This document shows positions 34,431 to 42,600 of a stretch of 64,000 nt of DNA, piece by piece (positions within the stretch are counted from its first letter, which is position 1; each line of letters begins with the position of its first letter). Under the pieces are notes generated by a model. That model ran no database searches. It was not told where the DNA came from and saw nothing but the letters and a program-made list of their open reading frames with translations. Position numbers and translations under genes: made by a program. This DNA is from CAYOOP01 sp964405685 (lineage in GTDB: Bacteria; Pseudomonadota; Alphaproteobacteria; Rickettsiales; SXRF01): positions 1 to 64,000 of the forward strand of contig CAYOOP010000001.1 of assembly GCA_964405685.1 (NCBI GenBank), written 5' to 3'.

Positions 34431-34499
34431 ATGCACCTAATTTTCATGGGCACGGCACCGATTATACCCGCTAGAGAGGTATCGCATGGTTGGAGGTGA
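34431..34499 (+). pseudogene. Remnant of a second fmt 5' end
   Basis: Immediately after the def stop, an ATG opens a 22-codon frame reading MHLIFMGTAPIIPAREV and then running to a TGA at 34497. The first 17 residues align with the true Fmt start 586 bp downstream (MYLIFMGTPEFAVPALEA): 19 of the first 24 bases match, most differences are synonymous, and the VPALEA/IPAREV part also lines up. def-fmt adjacency is the usual order, so this is where fmt should begin. The ribosome site of the orphan gene (GAGAGG) lies within it. Confidence 0.75.
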
Positions 34500-35013
34500 A
34501 TGGGCATCGGGCGTGAACGACCCTGGCTACACTGGCGAAGGATATCAGGCACTTCAAACGATCGTCGATAAAATCCACGCCTTGCAAAACGAAAAAGTCG
34601 TCGCATGTAAAAGCATGTGGGACAATCGTTGGTTTCAAGAGTGGGCGCGCGCCACTTTTGATTTTGCCACACATTGTCGCGATACACATAAATTTTACTT
34701 GGAAAGACATGAATATTTTGACACTGCTGCTACTGCTCGGCACATTACCGAAGTGCGTGACGCACAGGAACTGAGAACAGAAGCATTAGGCATGCATTAT
34801 CTGATGACCCGCTATAATTTGGAACGCGCACCGGAGATCGTATGCGTTACCCCTGATGATAAACCGAAATTGGCGGAATTTAAATTCTACGTTGAGGAGA
34901 TCAATCGCGAATTAGATAAGATATGCCAAAAAGAGCTCTCTACCACCACGGATTACGGCCGCAGAATGCTTGATGATCGCCGCCGGCATCTCCAACGACA
35001 ATCTTTAGGTTAA
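34486..35013 (+). CDS. Orphan hypothetical protein inserted between def and fmt
   Basis: A 175-residue soluble, mostly helical protein I do not recognise. It is rich in aromatic and charged residues (MWDNRWFQEWARATFDFATH), has two His/Cys-containing stretches and a strongly basic end (RRMLDDRRRHLQRQ). GAGAGG lies 6 nt before the ATG. Base composition is somewhat more AT-rich than def and fmt. It stands exactly between the fmt remnant and the intact fmt, so it looks like an acquired insertion. No membrane segment or signal peptide. Confidence 0.75.
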   Translation: MVGGEWASGVNDPGYTGEGYQALQTIVDKIHALQNEKVVACKSMWDNRWFQEWARATFDFATHCRDTHKFYLERHEYFDTAATARHITEVRDAQELRTEALGMHYLMTRYNLERAPEIVCVTPDDKPKLAEFKFYVEEINRELDKICQKELSTTTDYGRRMLDDRRRHLQRQSLG

Positions 35014-35016
35014 TTC

Positions 35017-35937
35017 ATGTATTTGATTTTTATGGGCACGCCCGAATTTGCAGTACCGGCGCTGGAAGCGCTGCTTGCATCCGGTCATGAAATCATCGCC
35101 GTCTACACCCAACCGCCCCGCCCTGCCGGGCGCGGAATGAAACTCACGCCTTCCCCCATCCACACGCTTGCAGAAAAAAATAATATTCCCATCTTCACGC
35201 CCGCCTCGCTCAGATCCACGGAGGAACAAGAAAAATTTCGCGCACTAAATGCTGATGTTGCGGTGGTGGTCGCCTATGGTTTGTTGTTACCCAAAGCGAT
35301 TTTGGAAGGCACAAAGCTTGGCTGCATCAATATTCACCCCTCGGCACTCCCCCGCTGGCGCGGCGCGGCGCCCATTCAACGCACGGTGATGGCAGGCGAT
35401 AAGACTACCGACATCTGCATCATGCAGATGGATGAGGGTTTGGATACGGGTGATGTATTACTCAGAAGAACCTACCCTGTTCCCTCTGAAATAAATGCCG
35501 GCGAATTGCACGATATGCTGGCGCAAGAAGCACCCGCCCTGCTCCTGCAAACACTAGAGCAACTCGTAAACGGCACAGCAAAACGCACCAAACAATCTGA
35601 TATTGGTGTTACCTACGCCGCTAAAATCACCAAGGACGAATGCCGGATTGATTGGACCAAACCCGCCGCTGAAATCATCAACCATATCCGCGGCCTTGCC
35701 CCTAGCCCTGGGGCAAGTTGCATTTTAAATGGGGAAACACTGAAAATCTTCAAAGCCTCCCCAATCCCTAATCCCCAATCCCCAATCCCCGGCACCATCC
35801 TCGACAACCGCCTTGCCATTGCCTGCGGCGAAGGTGTAATAATCCCGGAGATTGTGCAACGCCCGGGCAAGGAAAAACAATCGGTTGAAACCTTCCTGCG
35901 CGGTAACCCTGTAGCTATTGGAACGAAGATCGAATGA
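35017..35937 (+). CDS. fmt: Methionyl-tRNA formyltransferase
   Basis: Formylates initiator Met-tRNA using 10-formyl-THF. The 306 residues contain MGTPEFAVPALEALLASGHE, the catalytic-region INIHPSALPRWRGAAPIQRT near 108, and MDEGLDTGDVLLRRTYPVP near 145, with a C-terminal OB domain (GASCILNGETLKIFKA, GTILDNRLAIACGEG). The ATG is 3 bp after the orphan gene's stop and has only a weak AGG site upstream, so it probably depends on coupling. It overlaps dapD by 4 bp. Confidence 0.96.
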   Translation: MYLIFMGTPEFAVPALEALLASGHEIIAVYTQPPRPAGRGMKLTPSPIHTLAEKNNIPIFTPASLRSTEEQEKFRALNADVAVVVAYGLLLPKAILEGTKLGCINIHPSALPRWRGAAPIQRTVMAGDKTTDICIMQMDEGLDTGDVLLRRTYPVPSEINAGELHDMLAQEAPALLLQTLEQLVNGTAKRTKQSDIGVTYAAKITKDECRIDWTKPAAEIINHIRGLAPSPGASCILNGETLKIFKASPIPNPQSPIPGTILDNRLAIACGEGVIIPEIVQRPGKEKQSVETFLRGNPVAIGTKIE

Positions 35938-36770
35938 AGCTGGAACAAACCATCAACGACGCCTTTGAAAAACGCAGCGAACTAAATACAGCCACACAAG
36001 GTGATGTGCGCGACGCCGTCACCAGAATTCTAAATGAACTGGACGCGGGGACATTGCGCGTCGCCGAGAAAAAAGGTAGCGAGTGGGTGGTGAACCAATG
36101 GGTGAAAAAGGCGATTCTGCTCTCGTTTCGCTCGAACCCCAATGAAATTATTCGCGGCGCGCCCGGCCACCGCACCGGCGAAATGTGCGGCTGGTTTGAC
36201 AAAGTCCCCATGAAACAAATGGGCTGGGAAGAAGAGCAATTCAAAGCTGCGGGCTTCCGCGCCGTACCCGGCAGCATCATACGCCACTCCGCGTTCATCG
36301 GCAAAGACGTCGTGCTCATGCCGTCGTTCGTCAACGTCGGCGCGTATGTCGGCGAAGGCACGATGGTCGATACCTGGGTCACAATCGGCTCCTGCGCGCA
36401 AATTGGCAAGCATTGCCACATCTCCGGCGGCGTCGGCATCGGCGGCGTGCTGGAACCGCTGCAAGCGAACCCCGTCATCATCGAAGATAATTGCTTCATC
36501 GGCGCGCGTTCGGAAGTGGCCGAAGGCGTGATTGTCGAAGAAGGCACCGTGCTTTCCATGGGCGTTTACCTTGGTGCCTCCACCAAAATTATCGACCGCA
36601 CAACCGGCGAAGTGTTTTACGGACGTGTGCCTGCCTATAGCGTCGTTGTTCCCGGAACATTACCCGGCAAAACGCCCGATAGTCCCTCGCTCTACTGCGC
36701 GGTAATTGTGAAGCGTGTAGACGAAAAAACGCGCTCCAAAACCAGCATCAACGAGTTGCTCCGCGCATGA
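35934..36770 (+). CDS. dapD: Tetrahydrodipicolinate N-succinyltransferase
   Basis: Third-stage enzyme of the succinylase route to diaminopimelate and lysine. The 278 residues have the N-terminal helical domain and a left-handed beta-helix from about 95 to 240 (FIGKDVVLMPSFVNVGAYVG, GSCAQIGKHCHISGGVGIGG, SKIIDRTTGEVFYGRVPAYS-type repeats). It overlaps fmt and dapE by 4 bp each (ATGA), forming a tight unit with dapE. Confidence 0.97.
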   Translation: MKLEQTINDAFEKRSELNTATQGDVRDAVTRILNELDAGTLRVAEKKGSEWVVNQWVKKAILLSFRSNPNEIIRGAPGHRTGEMCGWFDKVPMKQMGWEEEQFKAAGFRAVPGSIIRHSAFIGKDVVLMPSFVNVGAYVGEGTMVDTWVTIGSCAQIGKHCHISGGVGIGGVLEPLQANPVIIEDNCFIGARSEVAEGVIVEEGTVLSMGVYLGASTKIIDRTTGEVFYGRVPAYSVVVPGTLPGKTPDSPSLYCAVIVKRVDEKTRSKTSINELLRA

Positions 36771-38005
36771 ACGCCACTGAACTCGCCAAAGCATTAATCG
36801 CTATTCCTTCGGTCACGCCCGATGGCAGCCGCGTGCTAGACTATGTAGAGTCCGTACTTGTGCCGCTTGGGTTTGTGGCCAAACGCAAAGTGTTTTCCGC
36901 CCCGAATACGCCGGATGTCGACAATCTCTTCATCCGCTACGGCACAGGCAGCCCGCATTTTATGTTCGCAGGCCATGTGGATGTGGTGCCGGTGGGTGAT
37001 GAAACCAAATGGTCCACGCCGCCGTTTACCCCAACTGTCAAGGACGGCAAACTCTACGGACGCGGCGCGGAAGATATGAAAGGCGCGATTGCCTGCTTTA
37101 TGGCTGCGGCGATGGAAGTCATCTCCTCCCCCCACAGGGGGGAGGCCGGGAGGGGGGCGGACTTGCCAGGTATCGATCATTCTGAGCAAGCCTGCCCCCA
37201 CCCTAACCCTCCCCCTGTGGGGGAGGGGAAATTCCGCGGTTCCATCTCGCTCCTCCTCACCTCCGACGAAGAAGGTGTTGCGATTAATGGCTCGCGGAAA
37301 CTGGTGCCTTGGTTGAAAGAGATTGGCGAGGTGCCGGATGTCGCGCTGGTCGGCGAACCCACCAACCCCACGTTTATTGGTGAAATGGTGAAAATCGGCC
37401 GCCGCGGCAGCCTGTACTTCACGCTTGAAATCCACGGCAAGCAAGGCCACGTGGCCTATCCGCATCTGGCCGATAGCCCGGTGCCAAAGCTCGCGCGTAT
37501 CCTGGCGGATATTGCTAATGCGGAATTGGACAAGGGTAATGCGTTTTTCCCGCCGTCCAATGTGCAAATCACCCATATCGAAACGCCGCCTGGCGCGCAA
37601 AATGTGATTCCCGAATGGGCGCGTGCACGGATGAGCGTACGCTACAACACCGAGCATACCGACAAAACGATTGGGGCGTGGCTGGAGAAAATCTGTGATA
37701 CGCACGCCAAAGGCCAGTATACCCTTACTCCACGCCTTTCCGGCGAGCCATTCCTTACCCAACCGGGCAAGCTCAGTGAGCTCATGGTCGAATCCATCAA
37801 AACCGTTACGGGAAAAACGCCGCAGCTTTCCACCACCGGCGGTACATCGGATGCACGATTTATTAAAGACATCTGCCCCGTCGTCGAATTCGGCACCACG
37901 GGGTTTACCCCACACATGGTAGACGAATGTGTAAAAGTGGAAGACCTCGAACTCCTCACCCGCTGCTACGGCGAAATTTTAAAGCGGTTTTTTCAGCAAT
38001 ACTAA
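36767..38005 (+). CDS. dapE: Succinyl-diaminopimelate desuccinylase with in-frame palindromic insert
   Basis: Zn-dependent M20 amidohydrolase of the lysine pathway. Metal and catalytic motifs are intact: FAGHVDVVPVGD (~67), GRGAEDMKGAIACFMAAAME (~102), TSDEEG and LVGEPTNPTFIGEMVKIGRR. At 412 residues it exceeds the ~375 usual for DapE by about 37, and the excess is one block of ~36 residues between the AMEV helix and the ISLLLTSDEEG strand, encoded by the palindrome at 37123-37232 (PHPNPPPVGEG is its typical reading). The insert falls at a surface loop just before the metal ligand. Confidence 0.96.
   Translation: MNATELAKALIAIPSVTPDGSRVLDYVESVLVPLGFVAKRKVFSAPNTPDVDNLFIRYGTGSPHFMFAGHVDVVPVGDETKWSTPPFTPTVKDGKLYGRGAEDMKGAIACFMAAAMEVISSPHRGEAGRGADLPGIDHSEQACPHPNPPPVGEGKFRGSISLLLTSDEEGVAINGSRKLVPWLKEIGEVPDVALVGEPTNPTFIGEMVKIGRRGSLYFTLEIHGKQGHVAYPHLADSPVPKLARILADIANAELDKGNAFFPPSNVQITHIETPPGAQNVIPEWARARMSVRYNTEHTDKTIGAWLEKICDTHAKGQYTLTPRLSGEPFLTQPGKLSELMVESIKTVTGKTPQLSTTGGTSDARFIKDICPVVEFGTTGFTPHMVDECVKVEDLELLTRCYGEILKRFFQQY
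37123..37232. repeat. Palindromic element, family B, inside dapE
   Basis: About 110 bp. The left arm CTCCTCCCCCCACAGGGGGG and the following GGCCGGGAGGGGGGCGG pair with CCCCCACCCTAACCCTCCCC and CTGTGGGGGAGGGG on the right, with a ~35-nt unpaired centre. It reads through in the dapE frame without stops. Confidence 0.9.
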
Positions 38006-38220
38006 CCACCTACTCGCTGCCGTAGCGACGCAATCACATATTCCAATTCCATCGCATTCTTGTGTAACCGACGATCGATCTCATGCAACGTTTCGAAATC
38101 GTCCTCCGTCGGCACAAAGCTTTTATTCTTGTTGTGATGGCGCACAATGCCGGCAGAAGCTTCCAAGAGTTGCAGGGCTTGTGAAAGCGTATTGGTGCGT
38201 TGACGAATCGAAAAAGGCAT
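38002..38220 (-). CDS. Small hypothetical protein
   Basis: A 72-residue, helix-rich protein of unknown function (RTNTLSQALQLLEASAGIVR, TLHEIDRRLHKNAMELEYVI). No membrane segment. It converges on dapE with a 4-bp overlap and lacks a clear ribosome site, which lowers certainty. Lengthwise heptad-like spacing of Leu/Ile suggests a helical hairpin. Confidence 0.55.
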   Translation of the reverse strand: MPFSIRQRTNTLSQALQLLEASAGIVRHHNKNKSFVPTEDDFETLHEIDRRLHKNAMELEYVIASLRQRVGG

Positions 38221-38310
38221 GAGCCATCATACCACAGAAAAATGCACATAAAAAGCTTTTGAATCAATAGGATAGAAACACAATCAATGGTTGTGTTTGG
38301 GCAAATCTCC

Positions 38311-38694
38311 TTACAGGTTTCTGCCACCCCGCTGCGTCGCTTCAGTAAGCAATGCTGCACGCTGACTACGACTCAAATTAAACTGCTGCTGCAATTCCTG
38401 CGACCGCGCACTTTCGCCTACTACCGTTGTTTGCTTCTCACGGCGCGCGCCAAGAAAACCTAACCCAGCACCGAGCAAGGTATCGAATCCCTGCTCAAAT
38501 AGCGTTAGCTGGTTGCTAGAAGCGCTGAACAGACTATCGCTCGAGAATGCATCCAGCCCTGCCCCACTGTCTTGAGCAGCGAGTTGCTGTTTGAATAAAC
38601 CTCTCACACGCTGAATCACACTGCTGCGCAAGCTATTGCGAATGGCCCGGCGTGAGGTGCGGCGCTGACGAAAAAGACTGGATAAACGTGCCAT
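38311..38694 (-). CDS. Hypothetical basic protein
   Basis: A 127-residue protein I do not recognise. The ATG at 38694 has AAGGAG 7 nt upstream, so I prefer it to a start at 38829. The N-terminus is arginine-rich (LSSLFRQRRTSRRAIRNSLR), the middle Ser/Phe/Leu/Gln-rich with a short hydrophobic GFDTLLGAGLGFLGA, and the end SQELQQQFNLSRSQRAALLT. It is divergent from the EAL-like gene with about 100 bp between starts. Confidence 0.62.
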   Translation of the reverse strand: MARLSSLFRQRRTSRRAIRNSLRSSVIQRVRGLFKQQLAAQDSGAGLDAFSSDSLFSASSNQLTLFEQGFDTLLGAGLGFLGARREKQTTVVGESARSQELQQQFNLSRSQRAALLTEATQRGGRNL

Positions 38695-38760
38695 AGAAGA
38701 CTCCTTTGCCAACCATAGTGTGAACAAACCAGCATACCCGGAAGTCGCAAAATGCTCGTC

Positions 38761-38789
38761 TTGCACTCGGGCCAAATTTACGCTACATC
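38761..38789 (+). promoter_or_regulatory. Possible promoter of the degenerate-EAL gene
   Basis: TTGCAC (38761-38766), 17 nt, TACATC (38784-38789), ending 8 bp before the ATG at 38798. If used, the transcript starts within a few bases of the start codon, leaving little or no leader. Confidence 0.4.
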
Positions 38790-38797
38790 TCAAAGGC

Positions 38798-39997
38798 ATG
38801 ATCACCATCAGCCGCGCCGGAGATGTCAAGCTCGTGGAAACACTGGGCGAACTGACCGATCAGCTTGAAAGCTGGACGGTAGTGGCGTTTCATTTCTCCA
38901 AACTACTTGAGGAATACCGCACGGAATACCAGCTTAAAATCGCCGTGAACCTGGCGTCTGACTTGTTGCAAGCGTTGCAGGGCGGTATCTATATGTGCAG
39001 TAATGGCGACATGGCGGTGCTAGTACGCGGTCTGTTACCGCAGATGCAAAACAAGCTCATCTTCCAGCTGCGTTATTTGTACATGGACGACCCGCTCGCC
39101 TACACGCCCGAGGGGGATGACAATGCAATGTTTTGCACCGTCTATCCGCTCGCAACCACGTACCGCCAATGCGTGCAGTATTTCAATAAAAATATGGTCA
39201 ATACCATCAAACATATGCGCGGTGGTAAAACGGAGCCGCAAAGCGAAAGCAGCAGCGTGTTTGACGCTTCGGGTCTTGCCTCGATCGAAAAACAATTGAA
39301 CGTGCTAGACTTGAACCTCGCTGTGCGCCGCCAGGCAATCTGCACGCTCGGCACCACCAACGTGCGCCGCATTTTCGACGAACTCTACATCCACATCCCG
39401 CATCTGCGCGAATTGCTGAAAACGCGCATGGATGTTTTCAGCAATAAATGGCTGTTTAAATATATCACCCAATTGCTCGACCAGCGCGTGCTGGCGATGA
39501 TTGCGGCCAACCCCACCACCTATCTCGCAACGCCGCTGAGCCTCAACGTCAACGTCGAAACCCTGCTTTCGGAAGGCTTGCAACATCTTGACGCCGCGCT
39601 TTCGCCTGCCCAGAAAGTCGCACTCATGTTCGAAGTGCCGGCAGTCGACGCCTTTGCTGATAGCGCGGCTTTTGTCTACGCCTGCTCCGAAGCGCACAGG
39701 CTCGGCTATCGCGTGTGTCTCGATGGTCTCAGCGAAATCGGCTTCCGCCAAATCAAACGCGATGTGCTGGGGGTCGACCTTGTGAAACTTCAATGGAACG
39801 CAGACCTCGCCTCCGATTCCCACGCTTCACACGCGGCACTCAAACAAGCGGTGGACGCCTGCGGCGGCAGCCGCATCATCCTCTGCCGCTGCGATTCGGT
39901 AGACGCCGTCTCCTACGGCCAGTCCCTCGGCATCTCCCTCTTCCAAGGCCGCTTCATCGATGAGCTGCTCGATCCGGCCCAGGATTCGAAGAATTAG
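38798..39997 (+). CDS. Degenerate EAL-domain protein
   Basis: A 399-residue protein whose second half follows the EAL phosphodiesterase layout but lacks most catalytic residues: the EAL position reads FEVPAVDAF, the DDFG position LDGLSEIGF, VDLVKLQW keeps the lysine, and the final QGYLF-like motif is QGRFIDELL. It probably binds protein or c-di-GMP without cutting it. The first ~230 residues have no domain I can name but contain DLNLAVRRQAICTLGTTNVR and a helical region. I chose ATG 38798 over GTG 38720, which lacks support. A family-A repeat follows its stop. Confidence 0.72.
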   Translation: MITISRAGDVKLVETLGELTDQLESWTVVAFHFSKLLEEYRTEYQLKIAVNLASDLLQALQGGIYMCSNGDMAVLVRGLLPQMQNKLIFQLRYLYMDDPLAYTPEGDDNAMFCTVYPLATTYRQCVQYFNKNMVNTIKHMRGGKTEPQSESSSVFDASGLASIEKQLNVLDLNLAVRRQAICTLGTTNVRRIFDELYIHIPHLRELLKTRMDVFSNKWLFKYITQLLDQRVLAMIAANPTTYLATPLSLNVNVETLLSEGLQHLDAALSPAQKVALMFEVPAVDAFADSAAFVYACSEAHRLGYRVCLDGLSEIGFRQIKRDVLGVDLVKLQWNADLASDSHASHAALKQAVDACGGSRIILCRCDSVDAVSYGQSLGISLFQGRFIDELLDPAQDSKN

Positions 39998-40004
39998 CCC
40001 AACC

Positions 40005-40108
40005 GTCATCCCGGCGAAGGCCGGGATACATCGCGCCGAGTCTTCGGCGCAAGAAACTTATTTCTGGATCCCGTGTCTGTTCCGCGCTTTGCGCGGGCAC
40101 GGGATGAC
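40005..40108. repeat. Palindromic element, family A, after the degenerate-EAL gene
   Basis: 104 bp from GTCATCCCGGCGAAGGCCGG to GGGCACGGGATGAC with hairpins CCCGGCGAAGGCCGGG and GCGCCGAGTCTTCGGCGC. The CTGGATCCCGTGTCTGTTCC segment is shared with the copy at 27924-28064. It lies between convergent genes. Confidence 0.88.
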
Positions 40109-40143
40109 AAAAAACCTAAGCGGCACAGCCGCTAATGTTTTTG

Positions 40144-41244
40144 TCAAGTATTAAACCTAAAATGCAGCACATCCCCATCCTTCACCAGGTAATCCTTGCC
40201 CTCCAAACGCAGTTTTCCTGCTTCTTTTGCGCCGGCCTCGCCGTTGCCTTTGATATAATCCTCATACGCAATCGTCTCCGCGCGGATGAAACCTTTTTCA
40301 AAATCGGTGTGAATAACGCCCGCAGCAGCGGGTGCTAAGGTTCCCACTTCAATCGTCCACGCGCGCGCCTCTTTCGGGCCGACGGTGAAATAGGTGATAA
40401 GGTGCAAAAGTTCATAGCCAGAACGTACCACGCGGGAAAGTCCGGTTTCTTTGAGCCCCAACGTTTCCAAAAATTCTGCTTTTTCTTCGGCGCTTCCAAG
40501 CATTGCAATTTCGGATTCGATTTTGGCGGAAATGACCACACACGCCATGCCCTCTTTTTTCGCAAAATCTTCTACACTTTGAGAGAGCGCATTGCCTTTA
40601 TCGGCAGCACCCTCTTCCACATTGCAAAGCAACATCGCCGGTTTAGACGTCAAGAGTTGCAGATTTTTGATCTGCTTGCGCTCGAGCGCATCGCGCGGCT
40701 TATACGCCCGCGCGGGTTTACCCTCAGCGAGTAACTTAATCAGCGGCTCCATCACTTGCACTTGCTCGGCGGATTCTTTATCGGTCTTGGCTTTCTTCTG
40801 CAAATTGGGCAGCCGTTTTTCCAAACTCTCCAAATCCGCAAGCATCAGTTCGGTTTCGACCACTTCAAAATCCCGCAGCGGATTTATGCTGCCTTCCACA
40901 TGCGTAATGTCATCATCCTCAAAACACCGCAGCACATAGATGATCGCATCCACTTCGCGAATATGGGAAAGGAATTGGTTGCCCAACCCCTCGCCCTTGC
41001 TCGCACCACGCACGAGGCCCGCAATATCCACAAACTCGAGCTGCGTTGGCAGAACTTGCGCGGAATTTGCAATCGCCGCCAGCTTATCGAGCCGTTCATC
41101 CGGCACCGCAACGCGGCCAACATTCGGCTCAATCGTACAAAACGGATAGTTCGCGGCTTCGGCCTGTGCGGTTTGCACCAGCGCGTTAAACAAGGTGGAT
41201 TTCCCGACATTCGGCAACCCCACAATCCCACATTTAAAGCCCAT
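40144..41244 (-). CDS. ychF: Obg-family GTPase/ATPase YchF
   Basis: Conserved P-loop protein linked to ribosomes and stress. The 366 residues start GFKCGIVGLPNVGKSTLFNA with the G1 loop, G3 DIAGLVRGASKGEGLGNQFL, and a C-terminal TGS-like end (KGFIRAETIAYEDYIKGNGE, LEGKDYLVKDGDVLHFRF). Length is standard. It follows pth by 2 bp in a pth-ychF pair, a widely conserved order. Confidence 0.97.
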   Translation of the reverse strand: MGFKCGIVGLPNVGKSTLFNALVQTAQAEAANYPFCTIEPNVGRVAVPDERLDKLAAIANSAQVLPTQLEFVDIAGLVRGASKGEGLGNQFLSHIREVDAIIYVLRCFEDDDITHVEGSINPLRDFEVVETELMLADLESLEKRLPNLQKKAKTDKESAEQVQVMEPLIKLLAEGKPARAYKPRDALERKQIKNLQLLTSKPAMLLCNVEEGAADKGNALSQSVEDFAKKEGMACVVISAKIESEIAMLGSAEEKAEFLETLGLKETGLSRVVRSGYELLHLITYFTVGPKEARAWTIEVGTLAPAAAGVIHTDFEKGFIRAETIAYEDYIKGNGEAGAKEAGKLRLEGKDYLVKDGDVLHFRFNT

Positions 41245-41246
41245 GA

Positions 41247-41822
41247 TTATTCTTCCTTTTGTGTGGCAAGCGCCACTTTGCTTGCGAAACCTGCGGCGTC
41301 GCCTTGTATCAGCAGTGGCACGTGTTTCGCAAGCGCCGCATTGAGTTCATCGACTGCCGCGCGCTCTTCTTTGCTGAAATTCGAAAGCACATAATCGCTC
41401 ACTAGGTCTTTATTTCCCGGATGGCCGATGCCGATGCGCACGCGTTGATAGTTCTCACCCAAATGCGCATCCAGGCTTTTCAACCCATTATGCCCGCCGT
41501 TGCCGCCGCCGGTTTTCACGCGGATCTTTGCGAGTGGTAAATCCAACTCGTCATGGAATATAGTGATGTGTTCGAGCGGGATTTTATAAAATCTCACCAA
41601 TTCACCCGCCGGTTCGCCGGAATTATTCATGTAGCTCATCGGAAAAAAGGCGAACACGCGCTCGCCGGCAATTTTGCCTTCAGCAAGCGCCCCGCCGAAT
41701 TTCGATTGCGGTTTGGAAAAGCCGTACGCATCACAAATTTCAGCCAGCGCCATAAAACCTACGTTGTGCCGATGCTTGGCGTAGGATTTTCCGGGGTTGC
41801 CGAGACCTATGAGGAGGCGCAT
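41247..41822 (-). CDS. pth: Peptidyl-tRNA hydrolase
   Basis: Recycles tRNA from dropped-off peptidyl-tRNA. The 191 residues show IGLGNPGKSYAKHRHNVGFM with the catalytic His near 20, FAFFPMSYMNNSGEPAGELV, IFHDELDLPLAKIRVKTGGG and GGNGGHNGLKSLDAHLGENY. It lies between rplY and ychF on the same strand; the repeat at 41828 separates it from rplY. Confidence 0.97.
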   Translation of the reverse strand: MRLLIGLGNPGKSYAKHRHNVGFMALAEICDAYGFSKPQSKFGGALAEGKIAGERVFAFFPMSYMNNSGEPAGELVRFYKIPLEHITIFHDELDLPLAKIRVKTGGGNGGHNGLKSLDAHLGENYQRVRIGIGHPGNKDLVSDYVLSNFSKEERAAVDELNAALAKHVPLLIQGDAAGFASKVALATQKEE

Positions 41823-41827
41823 GAAGT

Positions 41828-41893
41828 GACTGGTAATTGGTAATTGGTAATTGGTAGCCGGATTCTAATTACCAATCACCCATCACTAATTAC
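41828..41893. repeat. Palindromic element built of GGTAATT repeats, between rplY and pth
   Basis: The left arm has three tandem copies of TGGTAATT, the right arm the complementary words CTAATTACCAATCACC and ACTAATTAC, with a short GGATT centre. It overlaps the rplY stop codon and ends 6 bp from the pth start codon. Structure, not sequence, resembles the elements at 2988 and 52482. Confidence 0.75.
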
Positions 41894-42585
41894 TTCCCTT
41901 TTTTCCCATCCGCAGCCGGAGAAGCGGCAGCAGGTGCGCTTGCAGCCGGAGCAGCACCCGCAGCTGGAGCTGCAGCGGTTGCCGCAGCGGTCGCTGCTGC
42001 TGTTTCTTCCGCCTCATCCGCGGCACTACGACCGGCGATCGTTGCGATCGTGAAGTTGCGTTTGATGGTTGGTTTAATGCCGGCAGGCAGTTTCACATCA
42101 TTGACGTGCACGCTATCGCCGATGTCCATTTCGGAAACGTTGATTTCGATGGTGTTGGGGATTGCGTCCACTTTGCAGAGGAATTCGATGTCGTGGCGGA
42201 CAACGTTCAAGACGCCGCCGCGCTTGATGCCCACCGATTTCTCAGCACCGAGGAATTTCACCGGCACTTTCACACGAATTTCGCTGTTGCCTTCCACCTT
42301 AATGAAATCCACATGCTCGATTTTGTCAGACACAGGGTTAAACTGCACTTCGTGCGGTAGCACTTTGACCGGCTTGCCATCCAGCTTCAATTCCAACAGG
42401 CGGCTGGTAAAGCGGCCTTTTTTGTACTGCAGTGTCACTTCATTAAGCGACAGCGCAAGCGAGGTGGGCTTAGTCCCCTTGCCGTAAAGTACAGCAGGGA
42501 TTTTCGCATTGCGGCGAAGTTCGCGGGCAACGCCTTTGCCTTGGCCCGTACGGGTTTCGGCGGTCAATTGAGCTAAAGCAGTCAT
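41890..42585 (-). CDS. rplY: Ribosomal protein bL25, CTC family
   Basis: 5S rRNA-binding ribosomal protein of the long CTC type, 231 residues. The N-terminal L25 domain starts LTAETRTGQGKGVARELRRN and has KIPAVLYGKGTKPTSLAL; the second beta domain includes NTIEINVSEMDIGDSVHVND. The C-terminal 45 residues are almost only Ala/Pro/Ser/Gly, a disordered tail common in alphaproteobacteria. prs lies upstream with a 15-bp gap, so the two are probably co-transcribed. Confidence 0.96.
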   Translation of the reverse strand: MTALAQLTAETRTGQGKGVARELRRNAKIPAVLYGKGTKPTSLALSLNEVTLQYKKGRFTSRLLELKLDGKPVKVLPHEVQFNPVSDKIEHVDFIKVEGNSEIRVKVPVKFLGAEKSVGIKRGGVLNVVRHDIEFLCKVDAIPNTIEINVSEMDIGDSVHVNDVKLPAGIKPTIKRNFTIATIAGRSAADEAEETAAATAAATAAAPAAGAAPAASAPAAASPAADGKKGK

Positions 42586-42600
42586 AGTAGTTCTCCTTGG

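Noticed and set aside
35758..35795. A run of repeated AATCCCC words inside fmt that looked like another in-frame element (SPIPNPQSPIPGT).
   Set aside because: It is only about 35 bp, has no inverted arm, and from memory the length of this loop agrees with other Fmt proteins, so no net insertion can be argued.
38695..38829. Longer forms of the two divergent genes (starts at 38829 on the minus strand and 38720 on the plus strand).
   Set aside because: They would overlap each other head-on and lack ribosome sites, whereas the start at 38694 has AAGGAG.
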